The notes: generated from the sequence alone by a model not told the origin. Positions 52,525 to 62,465 are shown, numbered from the stretch's first letter. The stretch is 64,000 nucleotides of DNA from Hymenobacter lapidarius (GCF_001816145.1 NZ_MDZB01000068.1:18602-82601), one strand, 5' to 3'. Program-made: numbers and translations.

Positions 52525-55500
52525 ATGCCGCTCACTTCCTACCAGAAAGATAACCTGTTCAAAGGGCTGGGGCTCTTCATTGAAACCATCCGGCCCTACG
52601 TGGTGGGGCACCTCAGCGCCCGCCACGGCGAGGCCTGGCCCACGGCCTTTCCAGCTGAGGCGTTGAGCGAGAAGCAGCGCGCCAGCTGGGACGAAGGCCG
52701 CCGCGCCGGCTCGGAGCCGGCCACGCTGGTCGATTTTCAGTACTTGAGCGCCTTTGCCTACAAATACCCCGACCTGCTGACTCCCGATTTCGGGTCCAAA
52801 GCCAAGAAGGTGGCGACCTGGTTTAGCGACATTGCCGAAGTGCGGCACCAACTGGCGCACTTCAACCCGGTGGTCGAAGACGATGCTGCCGAGCGCGCCT
52901 GGCTGAACATGCGCGAGATTGCCACCAAAGTGAAAGAACCCGCCCTGGCCGACAGCCTGACCGAGCTGCGCAACCGGCCGGCCGAGCCGCTGCTCGAACC
53001 TGCACCAACCTCCGCGCCGACGGCCCACGTGGGTGGCCCCCGGCCGTGGTTTGAGGTGGTGAAGCCGCAGCTCGACATCCAGCAGGGACGGCTTGATGAG
53101 AGCGTGTTCGCAGCCAACGTGGCCGAAGTGGCCCTGGGCAACGGCCGCGAGCTGTACCGCAACGCCGACATTTTTTTCTCGAAAACCTACTTCACCCAAG
53201 GCCTGCGCACGGTAGCGCGGCGTGTGGTGGAAGGCCTCAACGGCGGGGCCGACGCCCAAAACCGGGTGGTGAGCCTGCAAACCGGCTTTGGAGGCGGCAA
53301 AACACACACCCTGATTTCACTCTGGCACCTGGCCAAGTCGGGCGAGCGACTGCGCGCCGAGGTGGCCAACGAGCTGCTGGCCGCCAGCGCCTTGCAGCTC
53401 CCGCTGCTGCCCAACTTCAAGGAAGCGCAGGTGGCTGTGTTCACCAATGCCACCAACGACGTGGCGTCGGGCCGCGAGGTGCCCGGCGGCCCGCACCTAC
53501 GCACGCTGTGGGGCGAGTTGGCCTGGCAGTTGGGCGGCGCGCCGGCCTACGAACTGGTACGGCAATCGGACCAGGAGTTGATTTCGCCGGGCGGACGCTT
53601 CGGGCAGGTGCTGGAACTGGTGAACCAGCAGCGGGGCCCGGCGCTCATTCTGCTCGACGAGCTGGCCGACTACTGCGTGAAAGCGGCCGGCAAAGTAGTA
53701 GGCGGCAGCACCTTGGCCGACCAGACCATCAGCTTTTTGCAGGAGCTGACCGAAGCCGTGGCCGGCGCCGCTAATAGTGTGTTGGTTGTGACCCTGCCGG
53801 CAAGTGCCTCCGAGGTGAGCGACTCGCCGGAAGCCGGACAGATTCTGGCCCGGCTGCAAGGGCGGGTGGGCCGCATCGGTGCCGACACGCAGCCCGTGAC
53901 CGACGAGGAGATTTTTGAAGTGGTGCGACGCCGCCTGTTCGAGGACCTGGGTCACGAGGCCGTGCGCAAGGCCGTGGTGGGGCAGTACCACGACTACTAC
54001 CAGACTCTGATGGGCGACATCCCATCTAGCGCCATGCAGGACAGCTACCGCCGGCTTATGGAGAAGGCCTATCCGTTTCACCCCGAGCTGATTGAGGTGT
54101 TTCGCAAGCGCTGGGCCAGTCACCACGGCTTTCAGCGCACCCGCGGCGCGCTCCGGCTGCTGGCCGCTATCCTGGCCGACTTGTGGCAACGGCGGGATAA
54201 TCTGAAAGGAAAAAGATGGCTCATTCACCCCAGCGACGCCAAGTTGGAGAACCTCGACGCCCTTACCGGTACCCTCAAGCAGCTCTACGGCAGCGGCTAC
54301 GAAGCTGTGCTTACGGCCGACGTGGCCGGCTCTTCGTCCAACGCCCGCAAAATTGACGACGCGAAGCCCGAATACGGCGGGCAGTTGGCGCAGGGCGTGG
54401 CCACCACCATCCTGCTCAACTCGTTCGGCAACGACGGCAGCAACAAGGGCCTGAGCGTGAAGGAGCTGAAGCTAAGCGTGGTGCGGCCCCACGAACTAAA
54501 CCACAACACCGTTAACAGCGCCTTGGATGAGTTGGAAGGCAACGCGCACTACCTATACTACGCCCAAAGCGGCGATGGCAAGCGCTACTGGTTCCATACC
54601 AAACCCAACGTCAACATCCTGATAAACCAGGCCAAAAACGATGTAACAGACCCCAGTGTGGAAAGTGAAATCCAGCGTCGGGTGATGGAGAAAACGGCCC
54701 GCGTTACGGGCTTCAAGCTGCTGGTGAACCCTTCTGACGACGTGCCAGAACAAATGCAGCCCACGCTGGTGGTGCTGCCCTTGGAGTTGAGCTTGCGCCC
54801 TGACGGCACCCTGGAAAAAAAGGCACTCACCCGCATCGAAACGCTGGCTACCAAGCGGGGCAACGGCGAACGGATTTACCGCAACACCCTGCTGTTTCTG
54901 CTGGCCTCTGACATGGGCGCTGCTAAACTAAAAACCACCGTGCGGGACTACCTGGCCTGCGAGAAAATTCAGCAGGATTACAAAAGCCAGCTCGAACCCG
55001 AACAGCGCAACGACCTCAAGCGCCGCGGCGAGGAGTGCCTGGCCCAGGTAGAAAAAGCCTTGGTAGCCGCCTACTCGGTAGTGGTAAAACACGCTGTGAA
55101 AGGCGGCATCAAGCAGTTTCAGCTTAAAGAGTTTGCCGCCACCTTCGATGCCCAGTTGACAACCAATCTGCCGGCCTTGCTGGAAGCCGAAGAAGTGCTA
55201 CTCATGAAAGGAGTGGGCCTCGGCACGCTACGGCAGCATGGCTTACTGCCCGAACCGGCCCGTTCGCTACGCACTAAAGACGTGTATGAGGCCTTTTTGC
55301 GCTTCGACGATAAGCCGATGGTGTGGAAACAAAGCGCGGTACAAGACAGCCTACTGCGGTACTGCCTCAACGGCGACTTTGCCATTGCCGCCAGCGACAA
55401 CGGCACCGACCTTACCCGCGTGTGGCTGAAGGAGTCCGTGCCGATGTTTGAGGTAACGGAGGCCACCTACTGGCTGGTGGACAAGACGCTCGCTACCCAA

Positions 55501-55857
55501 CCTGCCGAACCACCAGCTAATCCAATTTCAACAGGCAATGGCATTGCCTCTGGCAGCAACGACGACACCCAGGGAGGGGATAACCAGTCGGTCCCTGGTT
55601 CGAGCCCAGAAGGGAGCACAGGAGCCGGTCCCAAGGCATTCAAGACTGTAACGGTTTCGGGTAAGGTGCCAATTGAACAATACACCCAGCTTTTTGCCAG
55701 CTTTATTCGGCCCCTCATCAACAATCAGGTGGAAATCAGCATCAGCATCCGGGGCCGCTCCACTGCGGCTGTTCCGCTTACCGAGAACAGTGCCGAGTAC
55801 AAAATCATTAAGGAATCGGCCCAACAGTTGGGACTAAGCTTGGAAGAAACGGAGTAG
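52525..55857 (+). CDS. HEPN (Swt1-like)-DUF499 ATPase
   Basis: 1,110 residues. Residues 1-125 look like a Swt1-type HEPN domain; the segment EVRHQLAHF gives Arg107-x4-His112, the HEPN ribonuclease motif. The DUF499 ATPase follows with Walker A TGFGGGKTHTLISL near 255 and Walker B ALILLDELADYC near 372, then winged-helix and helical parts. The tail includes a Ser/Gly-rich linker (about 985-1,040) and a C-terminal IEQYTQLFASFIRPL domain. DUF499 proteins (COG1483) accompany DUF1156 methyltransferases in defence loci. Last gene of the operon, 214 bases after the methyltransferase with a repeat between. Confidence 0.87.
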   Translation: MPLTSYQKDNLFKGLGLFIETIRPYVVGHLSARHGEAWPTAFPAEALSEKQRASWDEGRRAGSEPATLVDFQYLSAFAYKYPDLLTPDFGSKAKKVATWFSDIAEVRHQLAHFNPVVEDDAAERAWLNMREIATKVKEPALADSLTELRNRPAEPLLEPAPTSAPTAHVGGPRPWFEVVKPQLDIQQGRLDESVFAANVAEVALGNGRELYRNADIFFSKTYFTQGLRTVARRVVEGLNGGADAQNRVVSLQTGFGGGKTHTLISLWHLAKSGERLRAEVANELLAASALQLPLLPNFKEAQVAVFTNATNDVASGREVPGGPHLRTLWGELAWQLGGAPAYELVRQSDQELISPGGRFGQVLELVNQQRGPALILLDELADYCVKAAGKVVGGSTLADQTISFLQELTEAVAGAANSVLVVTLPASASEVSDSPEAGQILARLQGRVGRIGADTQPVTDEEIFEVVRRRLFEDLGHEAVRKAVVGQYHDYYQTLMGDIPSSAMQDSYRRLMEKAYPFHPELIEVFRKRWASHHGFQRTRGALRLLAAILADLWQRRDNLKGKRWLIHPSDAKLENLDALTGTLKQLYGSGYEAVLTADVAGSSSNARKIDDAKPEYGGQLAQGVATTILLNSFGNDGSNKGLSVKELKLSVVRPHELNHNTVNSALDELEGNAHYLYYAQSGDGKRYWFHTKPNVNILINQAKNDVTDPSVESEIQRRVMEKTARVTGFKLLVNPSDDVPEQMQPTLVVLPLELSLRPDGTLEKKALTRIETLATKRGNGERIYRNTLLFLLASDMGAAKLKTTVRDYLACEKIQQDYKSQLEPEQRNDLKRRGEECLAQVEKALVAAYSVVVKHAVKGGIKQFQLKEFAATFDAQLTTNLPALLEAEEVLLMKGVGLGTLRQHGLLPEPARSLRTKDVYEAFLRFDDKPMVWKQSAVQDSLLRYCLNGDFAIAASDNGTDLTRVWLKESVPMFEVTEATYWLVDKTLATQPAEPPANPISTGNGIASGSNDDTQGGDNQSVPGSSPEGSTGAGPKAFKTVTVSGKVPIEQYTQLFASFIRPLINNQVEISISIRGRSTAAVPLTENSAEYKIIKESAQQLGLSLEETE

Positions 55858-55865
55858 CCCAATGT

Positions 55866-56220
55866 GCTTGCTTGGCCTGCAATATTTTTCCTCATCATCT
55901 CTTCCACGCTTTCATCCTCGCGGACGTTTGGCGTTTCAAAGTCAGTCAGGTATTGGAGGCGCTGAGCGGTCGAGACATAGCGACGCGTGGGCCGCTGGGC
56001 TGCGGCTGCCCGTCGTGCGAGTTCTACCTGGGTATTAATCGGCCAACGCGCAAACGCACCGAGTCTTGGCATTCGAAGGCGTGATAGTAGCCCGCAGTTG
56101 CTCGGCCGCATCGAGATAAGGCGAGCCGAAGATGAAGGCGGAGAGTGTAATCTTACAAGCACCTTCTCGGTGGTCGTAGTGGAAAAAGCCATCGACAGGA
56201 TACACTTCTTGTAGGGGTCT
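55866..56220 (-). pseudogene. Decayed gene of unknown type
   Basis: Minus-strand frames give protein-like but broken pieces: VDGFFHYDHREGACKITLSA, then a shift to YYHAFECQDSVRLRVGRL, then ELARRAAAAQRPTRRYVSTA and FETPNVREDESVEEMMRK. At least two frameshifts and a stop separate them. I do not recognise the parent family. Confidence 0.4.
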
Positions 56221-56329
56221 CTTATTTCCAGTGCCTCATGGCCGAATAATTGGCCAACCAACCCATTCCGTCAGGATGTCAGGATAGCAGTTGGGCTTTA
56301 GAAGTGCGCAAGCCCGTTCATCCCTCAAA

Positions 56330-56460
56330 GCGGCATCGGTGTGAGAGCTACAGGACTCTGATCCCCTGTGCCTGGTTTGCTGCAACTCCTCTACCTAGCT
56401 TTCGCTGATTTCACGCTGGCCAAAGCAACCGTCCGTCATATGCTTCTAGGTGCATAACAC
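56330..56460 (+). pseudogene. Second IS5-type transposase remnant (3' end)
   Basis: LYLAFADFTLAKATVRHMLL parallels LYYLAFAGLMLAKATSLKRS of the remnant at 42,796-43,284, both at protein level and in bases (GCCAAAGCAACC, GGTG-ATAACA). Upstream similarity (SYRTL) is in another frame. It bounds island B on the right. Confidence 0.55.
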
Positions 56461-56476
56461 CCTCTATTGAATAGTG

Positions 56477-56764
56477 CTACTTATTTGAATTCGGGAAATC
56501 CATCAGCTCCCGGGGCGAAATCTCCAGGGCGTGGGCCAGGGACAGAAACACGTCCAACGAGGCGGCGAGCTGGGCCTTTTCGATGCGGTACACCGTCATA
56601 CGGGACACGTCGGCCGACTGCGCCAGTACCTCCCGGCTCCAACCGCGGGCTTCCCGCAGCCGCTGCAGATGGGCCCCGAACGCCTGAATGCCTGCCTCGT
56701 TTTTCACGTCGGCAATCTGACGCAAGAAAAAACACCACTTGTAACGTATTTGGTACAAGAACAT
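56477..56764 (-). CDS. Small XRE-family helix-turn-helix regulator
   Basis: 95 residues. The helix-turn-helix is complete: LQRLREARGWSREVLAQSAD, VSRMTVYRIEKAQ, LDVFLSLAHALEIS. The N-terminal ~25 residues (MFLYQIRYKWCFFLRQ) may not be translated; an internal start is possible but no better Met exists. It could be the antitoxin of a lost toxin-antitoxin pair or a resident regulator; no partner gene is adjacent. Confidence 0.75.
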   Translation of the reverse strand: MFLYQIRYKWCFFLRQIADVKNEAGIQAFGAHLQRLREARGWSREVLAQSADVSRMTVYRIEKAQLAASLDVFLSLAHALEISPRELMDFPNSNK

Positions 56765-56817
56765 CGGAATGATTTTCTTTGTGGGTTCAAGGATTCACCT
56801 CATTTTTCCTAACCCCA

Positions 56818-57792
56818 ATGAAATCAGTGTTACTTCTCTCTCTAGCGCTCGCTCTGTCAGCCAAAGCAAGCGCTCAAAAATTGGAACCCGCCCTTATCCA
56901 GACCATGGGCGGTGAAAAAATCGGCTACAAGAATCCCGCCGGCCAAGTCGTCATCAAGCCCCGGTTCGAGGAGGCCAACGTCTTCCTCAACGGCTACGCT
57001 ACCGTTAGCATTGGCGGCCGATGGGGCATGATTGATTCCACGGGCCGCGAAATCCTGCCCTTGAAGTACCGCGAGCTGGACTACTTCGCAGAAGGGCTGG
57101 CCGGGGCCAGTCTGGATGGCAAGAAGTTCGGATTTATCAATACGGCGGGCGCCGTCGTGATTCCTTTCACCTTCGACGGCGTCGGCAGCTTCAGCGAAGG
57201 ACGGGCCACCGCCATCCTGGGCCGCAAGTGTGCGCTCATTAACAAGAAAGGAACCCTACTGACGAGCTATAAATATCAGGGCATTGAGGAGATGCAGGGC
57301 GGCATTGCCCGGGTTTTGCTTAAGAACGACAGCCCTGACGGGGTGGAGCAGAGCAACTTCTGGGGCTTTATCGACGCCAACGGCCGCGAAATCTCGAAGC
57401 TCAATTGTTACGGTCACGATTCGAAAAACCTCGGCAACGGCTTTGCTATCGCCTGCGTTAAATTGCCTGTGGCGCAGCAAACGCAGTACACTGATTACGC
57501 CTCGGCCCTGTTGGACAAAACCGGCCGCGTCGTGATTCCTTTCTCGGCGGGTTACAACTTCGACTCCTGGACGGACAAGTACCTTCAAGTAAAGAAAGGC
57601 TTTCCCCACGGAGTGGTAGACTATACCGGCAAGGTCGTGTTGGCGCCCAACTTCTGGCAAATTACCGACTTCGTTTATGGTGAGGACGGAAAATCGTTGG
57701 CGAAAGCCTTCACGTCGGAACGGGAATTCTTCTACATTAACCGCGAATACCGGTGTGTGGAGTACAACCGGGTAAAGTGCCCCGAATACTAA
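56818..57792 (+). CDS. Secreted WG-repeat protein
   Basis: 324 residues. Signal peptide MKSVLLLSLALALSAKASAQ, then at least six WG-type repeats (GYKNPAGQVVIKPRFEEAN, WGMIDSTGREILPLKYRE, FGFINTAGAVVIPFTFD, WGFIDANGREISKL, LLDKTGRVVIPF, GVVDYTGKVVLAPNFW). WG repeats form beta-rich exported or periplasmic modules; their ligand is usually unknown. Start at ATG 56818 because it opens the signal peptide. Monocistronic with a strong terminator. Confidence 0.85.
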   Translation: MKSVLLLSLALALSAKASAQKLEPALIQTMGGEKIGYKNPAGQVVIKPRFEEANVFLNGYATVSIGGRWGMIDSTGREILPLKYRELDYFAEGLAGASLDGKKFGFINTAGAVVIPFTFDGVGSFSEGRATAILGRKCALINKKGTLLTSYKYQGIEEMQGGIARVLLKNDSPDGVEQSNFWGFIDANGREISKLNCYGHDSKNLGNGFAIACVKLPVAQQTQYTDYASALLDKTGRVVIPFSAGYNFDSWTDKYLQVKKGFPHGVVDYTGKVVLAPNFWQITDFVYGEDGKSLAKAFTSEREFFYINREYRCVEYNRVKCPEY

Positions 57793-57818
57793 AATAGGGC
57801 ATAGCGGTTCTCTAATGC

Positions 57819-57858
57819 ACAACGGCCAGCGGATGAACTTCCGCTGGCCGTTGTTTTT
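57819..57858 (+). terminator. Rho-independent terminator
   Basis: ACAACGGCCAGCGGA pairs with TCCGCTGGCCGTTGT around a 5-base loop, followed by TTTTT, 27 bases after the WG-repeat gene. Confidence 0.92.
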
Positions 57859-58357
57859 AAAATATTGGTAGCGATTTATTGCCGCACAATGACTTGCGCC
57901 TGCGGTTACTCTCTCTAGCTAATGCTACGAGGAAAGGCCGTTGCAAGCTTGCTCATACGCTTTCCGTACGACGATTCGGTATTGAAAGTCGTCGGCGCAC
58001 CACGCAGAGCCCAGACGGCCGCCGGCTTTGCCCTGCCTGTCTGGAAGTTCGGCGTTTTAGCCGCATCCCTCCGCAAGTGCTACCAGGACCGCCAGAGCAG
58101 ATATAAGCGCTGCCGGCTCGCTGGCACCGTCAAGGCCGACACGCTCTCCAGTTCAACAAGTGGCTCCGGGCCCTGCACCTGTTCAACACCCAGCGGAGCG
58201 GGCCTACAAGCCCCGGTTCTGCGCTTTTCCCGCTCTTTTTCGGGGTAAAGCAAACCTTCGGCTTGCGAACTTTCCATGCACTGCTCGTGACGCTGGCGAC
58301 GGGCTTCCCCGGGCTGCTCCGAAGCAGGCGTATGGACGGATTGCCGGGAGTCGGACG
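57859..58357. other. No intact gene; possible integrase fragment
   Basis: A plus-strand frame from 57922 reads LIRFPYDDSVLKVV and then loses sense; the segment resembles the N-terminal domain of some Bacteroidota tyrosine recombinases, but the match is short and the frame breaks soon after. I see no complete gene in this stretch. Confidence 0.3.
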
Positions 58358-58407
58358 GCGAGCGGTGAGCGGCGAGCGGTGAGCGGTGAGCGGTGAGCGG
58401 TGAGCGG
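58358..58407. repeat. 7-bp tandem repeat, seven units
   Basis: Units alternate GCGAGCG and GTGAGCG (consensus GTGAGCG), seven in a row without spacers, followed by an A-rich stretch. The size is far below a CRISPR repeat. It could be iteron-like or simply a slipped-strand repeat. Confidence 0.85.
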
Positions 58408-58537
58408 AAAAATTAAGCGAGATGTAGGAAGGGATTTCTTAAGGTTTTGGGTCACCTCCACGCTGCGAGGCCGCCAGTGCCGCTAAACCTGCCCCCTCCC
58501 GACGCCTACTGGGTGAAGGCCATCCGCTTGGCCAGCT

Positions 58538-59131
58538 CTAAGCTAGCGGCCACGTAAAAGCCGATAACTTTTTGAACAACGCCGCCCGTTTGGCCGGTTC
58601 ATCCGGGTAGCACTGCTGCGCGGCCTGCCGCATCCACGGCCGGCACCGGCCTAACCACCGGCTGGCGTGGGGCTGCCGAAAATTGCTCCTGCACGCCCCA
58701 AACTTTATGCAGACGGTGACCAGCTCAGCCTGCGTCCGCTTTCGATGGGACTGCGCGTGCAGCAACCCGAACAAGAGCAGATGGTCCGGGGTAGAGAAAG
58801 CCGCGTTTTGCGACCACTTTATTTTTGGTTCTCCTTCCGGCGTTTGAGCGACTGCCCGCGGGGTTGCCGCCGGTTCACTGGCCGGCGCGGCGCGGTGCCT
58901 GCGGCCGCTGATGGCCATCGGCGCGCCTACGATGCGGGCGAATTCGTCCCCGAGGGCCCTAAACTCGGCAATGGTCAGCCCCAGCCAGCGGCGAGCGCGG
59001 GCCGCGTAGAGGGTGAGGTCTCGGCCTGTCTGATGCCCTTGGTCAATCAACCGCTGCTCGGCACGGTGTCGTGAGGCTTTCCGTTTCGCCGAAGCTTTTG
59101 CTCGAATACGGGCCGTTATATCGGATTCCAT
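58538..59131 (-). CDS. Hypothetical basic protein, 197 residues
   Basis: Strongly basic N-terminus (MESDITARIRAKASAKRKAS), an Arg/Leu-rich helix (YAARARRWLGLTIAEFRALG), a Pro/Ala linker and a C-terminal part with several Cys and Trp (SRWLGRCRPWMRQAAQQCYP). I recognise no family. The composition and context next to repeats and an AT-rich upstream region fit a mobile-element DNA-binding protein, but this is conjecture. The upstream bases 59150-59290 are unusually AT-rich and may hold its promoter. Confidence 0.5.
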   Translation of the reverse strand: MESDITARIRAKASAKRKASRHRAEQRLIDQGHQTGRDLTLYAARARRWLGLTIAEFRALGDEFARIVGAPMAISGRRHRAAPASEPAATPRAVAQTPEGEPKIKWSQNAAFSTPDHLLLFGLLHAQSHRKRTQAELVTVCIKFGACRSNFRQPHASRWLGRCRPWMRQAAQQCYPDEPAKRAALFKKLSAFTWPLA

Positions 59132-59722
59132 AGCTCGTCAAAAGGGATGCACTTTGTATAAAATTTTATACATATTCATGAAAAGCCTAGAAAGCAGGCG
59201 TCTTATAATTAAGCATTTAACGACATTAAAATAGGCAGTTCGTGACAGATCGGTACTGAAAGCGCGATGGTAGCCCTAAGTATAAATGAGAGGGGCCAAA
59301 AGGCCAAAACGCCCTCCCACTTACCCCGTGTGCCGCGTCCAAAACTATCACATTTCCCGTCGATTCCTGCAGTTCCAGGCCAGCCTATACACGCTGACCC
59401 GGACCCCTAGGGTTCCGCGCGGCCGGTTCGTCCGTCCCCCACCGCGGCACCGCAGCCGGTAAGCGTGTCCACGCAGACGAGTTGGGCGCCTCGACCCCGA
59501 AAACCTGGTCGCCGAAGTTTTCAGACCGGGTCCTTCGTCGTTGCAAGGCGGCGCTCCCCGCCGACCGCTGAAATGCGTCGGCCTCCCATCACCTTGTCCA
59601 AAGCGGGCCAGCCTCAACGGCACCGGCGTGCCCCCTCCCAACGGCAATTATACAAGCAGCTTACGGGCTAAAAGCTCTTGTTCAACCTCACCATTCAACG
59701 CCTCATTCGGCTCTTAACTCCC
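59132..59722. other. Gene-free stretch, AT-rich at its left end
   Basis: Positions 59150-59290 are AT-rich with TATAAAATTTTATA-like palindromic text near 59155-59170 and GGGGCCAAAAGGCC near 59292. The rest is GC-rich without a convincing coding frame. Confidence 0.4.
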
Positions 59723-60295
59723 ATGCTCGAATTCATATCCAACGAAGCGCTGGCAAACCTGGCCACGTTTCACGACCAGCTCCGCTTTCCCCTAACTCAG
59801 GTAGCAAACGGCGCCACCTTCCTCATGCCGACCAGCATGCATCTGCCCGTGAAGCTACCCACAGGGCTACACGATACCGCGAGCCCCGGGTCAACTCCAC
59901 AAGGCAACGGTGCCACCCCTACGGCCGGCGCCACCCAGATGCAGTGGATACTGACGCCCCCGCAAAAACGCCACAAAGGCGAGAAGAAGGTGAAGTGGCC
60001 GGTCAACGTGCCGGAGCGCTTTGTATTTCCCCGCGGTACGCGCCTCGACCTGCTCGAGACCCTAGTCCGTTTGACGGCCGCCGTGGAGCAGGCCGGCTGG
60101 TCGATTCCCACCGCGTTCGCCCGTCCGCAAGACCTGGAACTCACCCTCGCCGCCGGGGCAGGCCTCATTGACCTCACGCTGCACCACGGCTTGGCCAGCA
60201 CCCCGCTCTACGCCGAGGTTACCCGCGCCCACGACCCGGCGGCCGCCGCGCGGGCGCGGGCCATGCTGCTGGACCTCTGCCCCATTGCCCGGTAG
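59723..60295 (+). CDS. Hypothetical protein, 190 residues
   Basis: Starts MLEFISNEALANLATFHDQL; a Thr/Pro/Gly-rich middle (about 50-75) leads to TPPQKRHKGEKKVKWPVNVP and a C-terminal helical part (LDLLETLVRLTAAVEQAGWS, ARAMLLDLCPIAR). No family recognised. It probably forms an operon with the 331-residue gene that begins 55 bases downstream. The 15 residues upstream in frame from TTG 59678 were rejected. Confidence 0.55.
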   Translation: MLEFISNEALANLATFHDQLRFPLTQVANGATFLMPTSMHLPVKLPTGLHDTASPGSTPQGNGATPTAGATQMQWILTPPQKRHKGEKKVKWPVNVPERFVFPRGTRLDLLETLVRLTAAVEQAGWSIPTAFARPQDLELTLAAGAGLIDLTLHHGLASTPLYAEVTRAHDPAAAARARAMLLDLCPIAR

Positions 60296-60350
60296 GGCTT
60301 AGGGCGCAATGCCGCTGACCATCTCTGCAAATCTGCTTTACCCACCCCTA

Positions 60351-61346
60351 ATGCCTTTCACCATGCCCTTACAACCCACCGTCAAAGCCGATGTGTACTT
60401 CACGCTTCTGCGCGCTGTGTGTCCCACCGAAGGGATTCCGGAAAGCGTCCTGCGCAGCCAACTCTGCCAAGCAGGTGTTCCAGACCCGCCCCAACTCATT
60501 CAGGTCGCAATTCAGCAGAAGCTGCTGCGCCGGGTCCATGCCCGTCCGGAGCTTCAAGACCGGGAAGAATCCAAGCTGTTCTTCCGCGTAAACCCGCCCG
60601 AAAGCTGCCCCGCGCCCCTGTTCTACGAATATTTCTGCCTCCGCGCCTCCCGCCCGACGCGCTACCAGCTAGACCTGGTCAAACAAGCTGAAAAAGCGAA
60701 GCGCGCGGCGCGGCGCCGCGATAACCAGGCATTCCAACCGGCATGGGAAGACACGCCGCCGCCGCCGCACCCCCAGGCCGCTGCGCCCATCGACTTCTAT
60801 CGCGGGAACAAGCAGGTTCCGTGTGGCACCACGACCCTGCCGGTACTGCTCGACGGCATTAAGCGGGTCGGAAGCCACCTTCAGGCCCTGACCACGGCCG
60901 TGGCGTGCGTTTGTGACACGCCCTTCGAGGCGGCGGTCACCCAACTTCAATACGCCATCGGCGTGCGGGGGCTCGAGACGCCCGCAGAAGGCCTGCCTAC
61001 CGCCGCCGGCTTGGGCCTGCTGCACCTGGATTTTGACCCCGCCGCACAGCAGCGGCACGATGTGCAAGCCCTGCTGTTCCAGGACGAGTACCTGCGCGAA
61101 GGAATTTTGGGGCTCTTCGGCGAACCGCAGCCTGGGCGCCTGACGCTATTGGTTGAGTTAGCACCCCTGTGGAGGACCACCGACGAGGCCCTGGCCGAGT
61201 GGCTCGGCTACTTCCATCAACGCTACCGCGCCGCCGGCCTGACCTGCTACCTGCCGCAGGTAGACGGACAGCCCGTGCAGCAGGTGAAGGTCTGGCACGA
61301 CCCCGAAGCATACGAGCACGAAGACCTGCGGCGGCGCCAAGCGTAG
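60351..61346 (+). CDS. Hypothetical mobile-element protein, 331 residues
   Basis: The N-terminal half looks like a small winged-helix (VKADVYFTLLRAVCPTEGIP, LRSQLCQAGVPDPPQL). The C-terminal half contains GLLHLDFDPAAQQRHDVQAL, GILGLFGEPQPGRLTLLVEL and WLGYFHQRYRAAGL, in an order that recalls the BT4734-like / VirE-N domain of Bacteroidota mobile elements (a strand with Asp, helix, then a 'size-of-genome' strand). The likeness is weak and by eye only. Start at ATG 60351; 14 more in-frame residues are possible. Confidence 0.55.
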   Translation: MPFTMPLQPTVKADVYFTLLRAVCPTEGIPESVLRSQLCQAGVPDPPQLIQVAIQQKLLRRVHARPELQDREESKLFFRVNPPESCPAPLFYEYFCLRASRPTRYQLDLVKQAEKAKRAARRRDNQAFQPAWEDTPPPPHPQAAAPIDFYRGNKQVPCGTTTLPVLLDGIKRVGSHLQALTTAVACVCDTPFEAAVTQLQYAIGVRGLETPAEGLPTAAGLGLLHLDFDPAAQQRHDVQALLFQDEYLREGILGLFGEPQPGRLTLLVELAPLWRTTDEALAEWLGYFHQRYRAAGLTCYLPQVDGQPVQQVKVWHDPEAYEHEDLRRRQA

Positions 61347-62465
61347 CTGGCAGCGAGTAGACGCAAGTGACGGCCCGCCTGAGCGGGCTGACCACCGCTT
61401 GCAACGCCGGCTTCGAACCCGGCGCAGCGTGGACCAAAACACAGGCGGTGGTGGCCACCAGCCGGTGCGCTTTCCCGATTGGCCCAAGCTTTTTGGCGCC
61501 CGAAGCCCTTGGCGCAGAGCCAGCCAGGGGCTCCGGGCGAAGCGTTTTTTGCTGCGGCCTTCCGGTGTCAAGAAGGCGCTTCGCCTTACCAACCAAGGTG
61601 CAAGGTGCAAGGTGCAGAAATAACCGGAACCCATGAAAACCCTAGAGACCAAGGACTTTGACTCCCAGTGATAGGATAACATAAAATCCTCGTCGCCGGG
61701 TGGGCTTTTCGTGGCCTGGTCGGCCGTGGCCCTCCGGTCGGGCGGTCCTGCCTTGGCGGGCCTTTCCGGTGTAAGCGGCTTCGGCTGGGCTGCTCCCGCC
61801 CGCGAGGCGGGAACAACCGGTGAACCGAGCTGAGTGGCACCGAAGTCCGGTTACATTTTTCGCTCTGGCGTGTTGGTGAAGGGTAGTGAGCCGGGCTGCG
61901 GCGACCAGGTCGAGTGGGCTTATGGCCTGGTCCTAGTTTGTTCATCGGATGAGCCGAAGCTTGCCCGCACACGGTGACGGGTAGAAGCGTTGTCATGCCC
62001 GGAACTCGCTAAGAGTCTAGCGTCTAAGGCCTTAGCTATTCTCTACTAGGATAACATAAACCGGTTGCCCGCTCTTGTTCCTCTTCCTTTCTCTGGTTGC
62101 CGCCCTGTTGGCGGTTGTCTCGCGGTTTGGGGGAGCGATTTGCGATTTGGTGGATATTGGCGGTTGAGGTTTTGTTGTCTGTCCTTCTGCGGCTGTTTGT
62201 CAGCTTATGCTTTGGTGTTCGCCAAGATTTTCTAGCCATTGCCAACGGCTGCATGTTGTCGCGGCCCAGCTTCTTCGCTTGCTGTTGGCCCGCTGGGCTT
62301 GGCCTTCTTAAACGGGTTATGACATGCCCTGGCGCTACACCGCCCAAGCGGGCCTGCCAGTGGAGCCGTTCCGCCCTGGTTACGCCGCCCATGACCGCCA
62401 CCGGGCGGTCGTGCTTTGCCGCCCGCTCGGAGTGTCGTGGTCGGGGCCTGGGGTCTACCAGACCT
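61347..62465. other. Gene-free tract with short repeats
   Basis: AAGGTGC is repeated three times at about 61596-61617. TAGGATAACATAAA occurs at 61672-61685 and again at 62047-62060, and its core GATAACATAA once more at 63260-63269 inside the polymerase-like gene. Frames in this tract have repeat-like, Arg/Pro-rich translations on both strands and I support none of them. Confidence 0.5.

Noticed and set aside
55725..56261. 178-residue minus-strand frame overlapping the end of the DUF499 gene
   Set aside because: Part is antisense to DUF499 and part joins unrelated frames; the protein-like pieces inside it are described as a decayed gene instead.
57922..58248. Complete tyrosine recombinase gene
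   Set aside because: Only about 15 residues look like a recombinase N-terminus; no catalytic Arg/His/Tyr region follows.
58358..58407. CRISPR array
   Set aside because: Units are 7 bp without spacers; no cas genes in the window.
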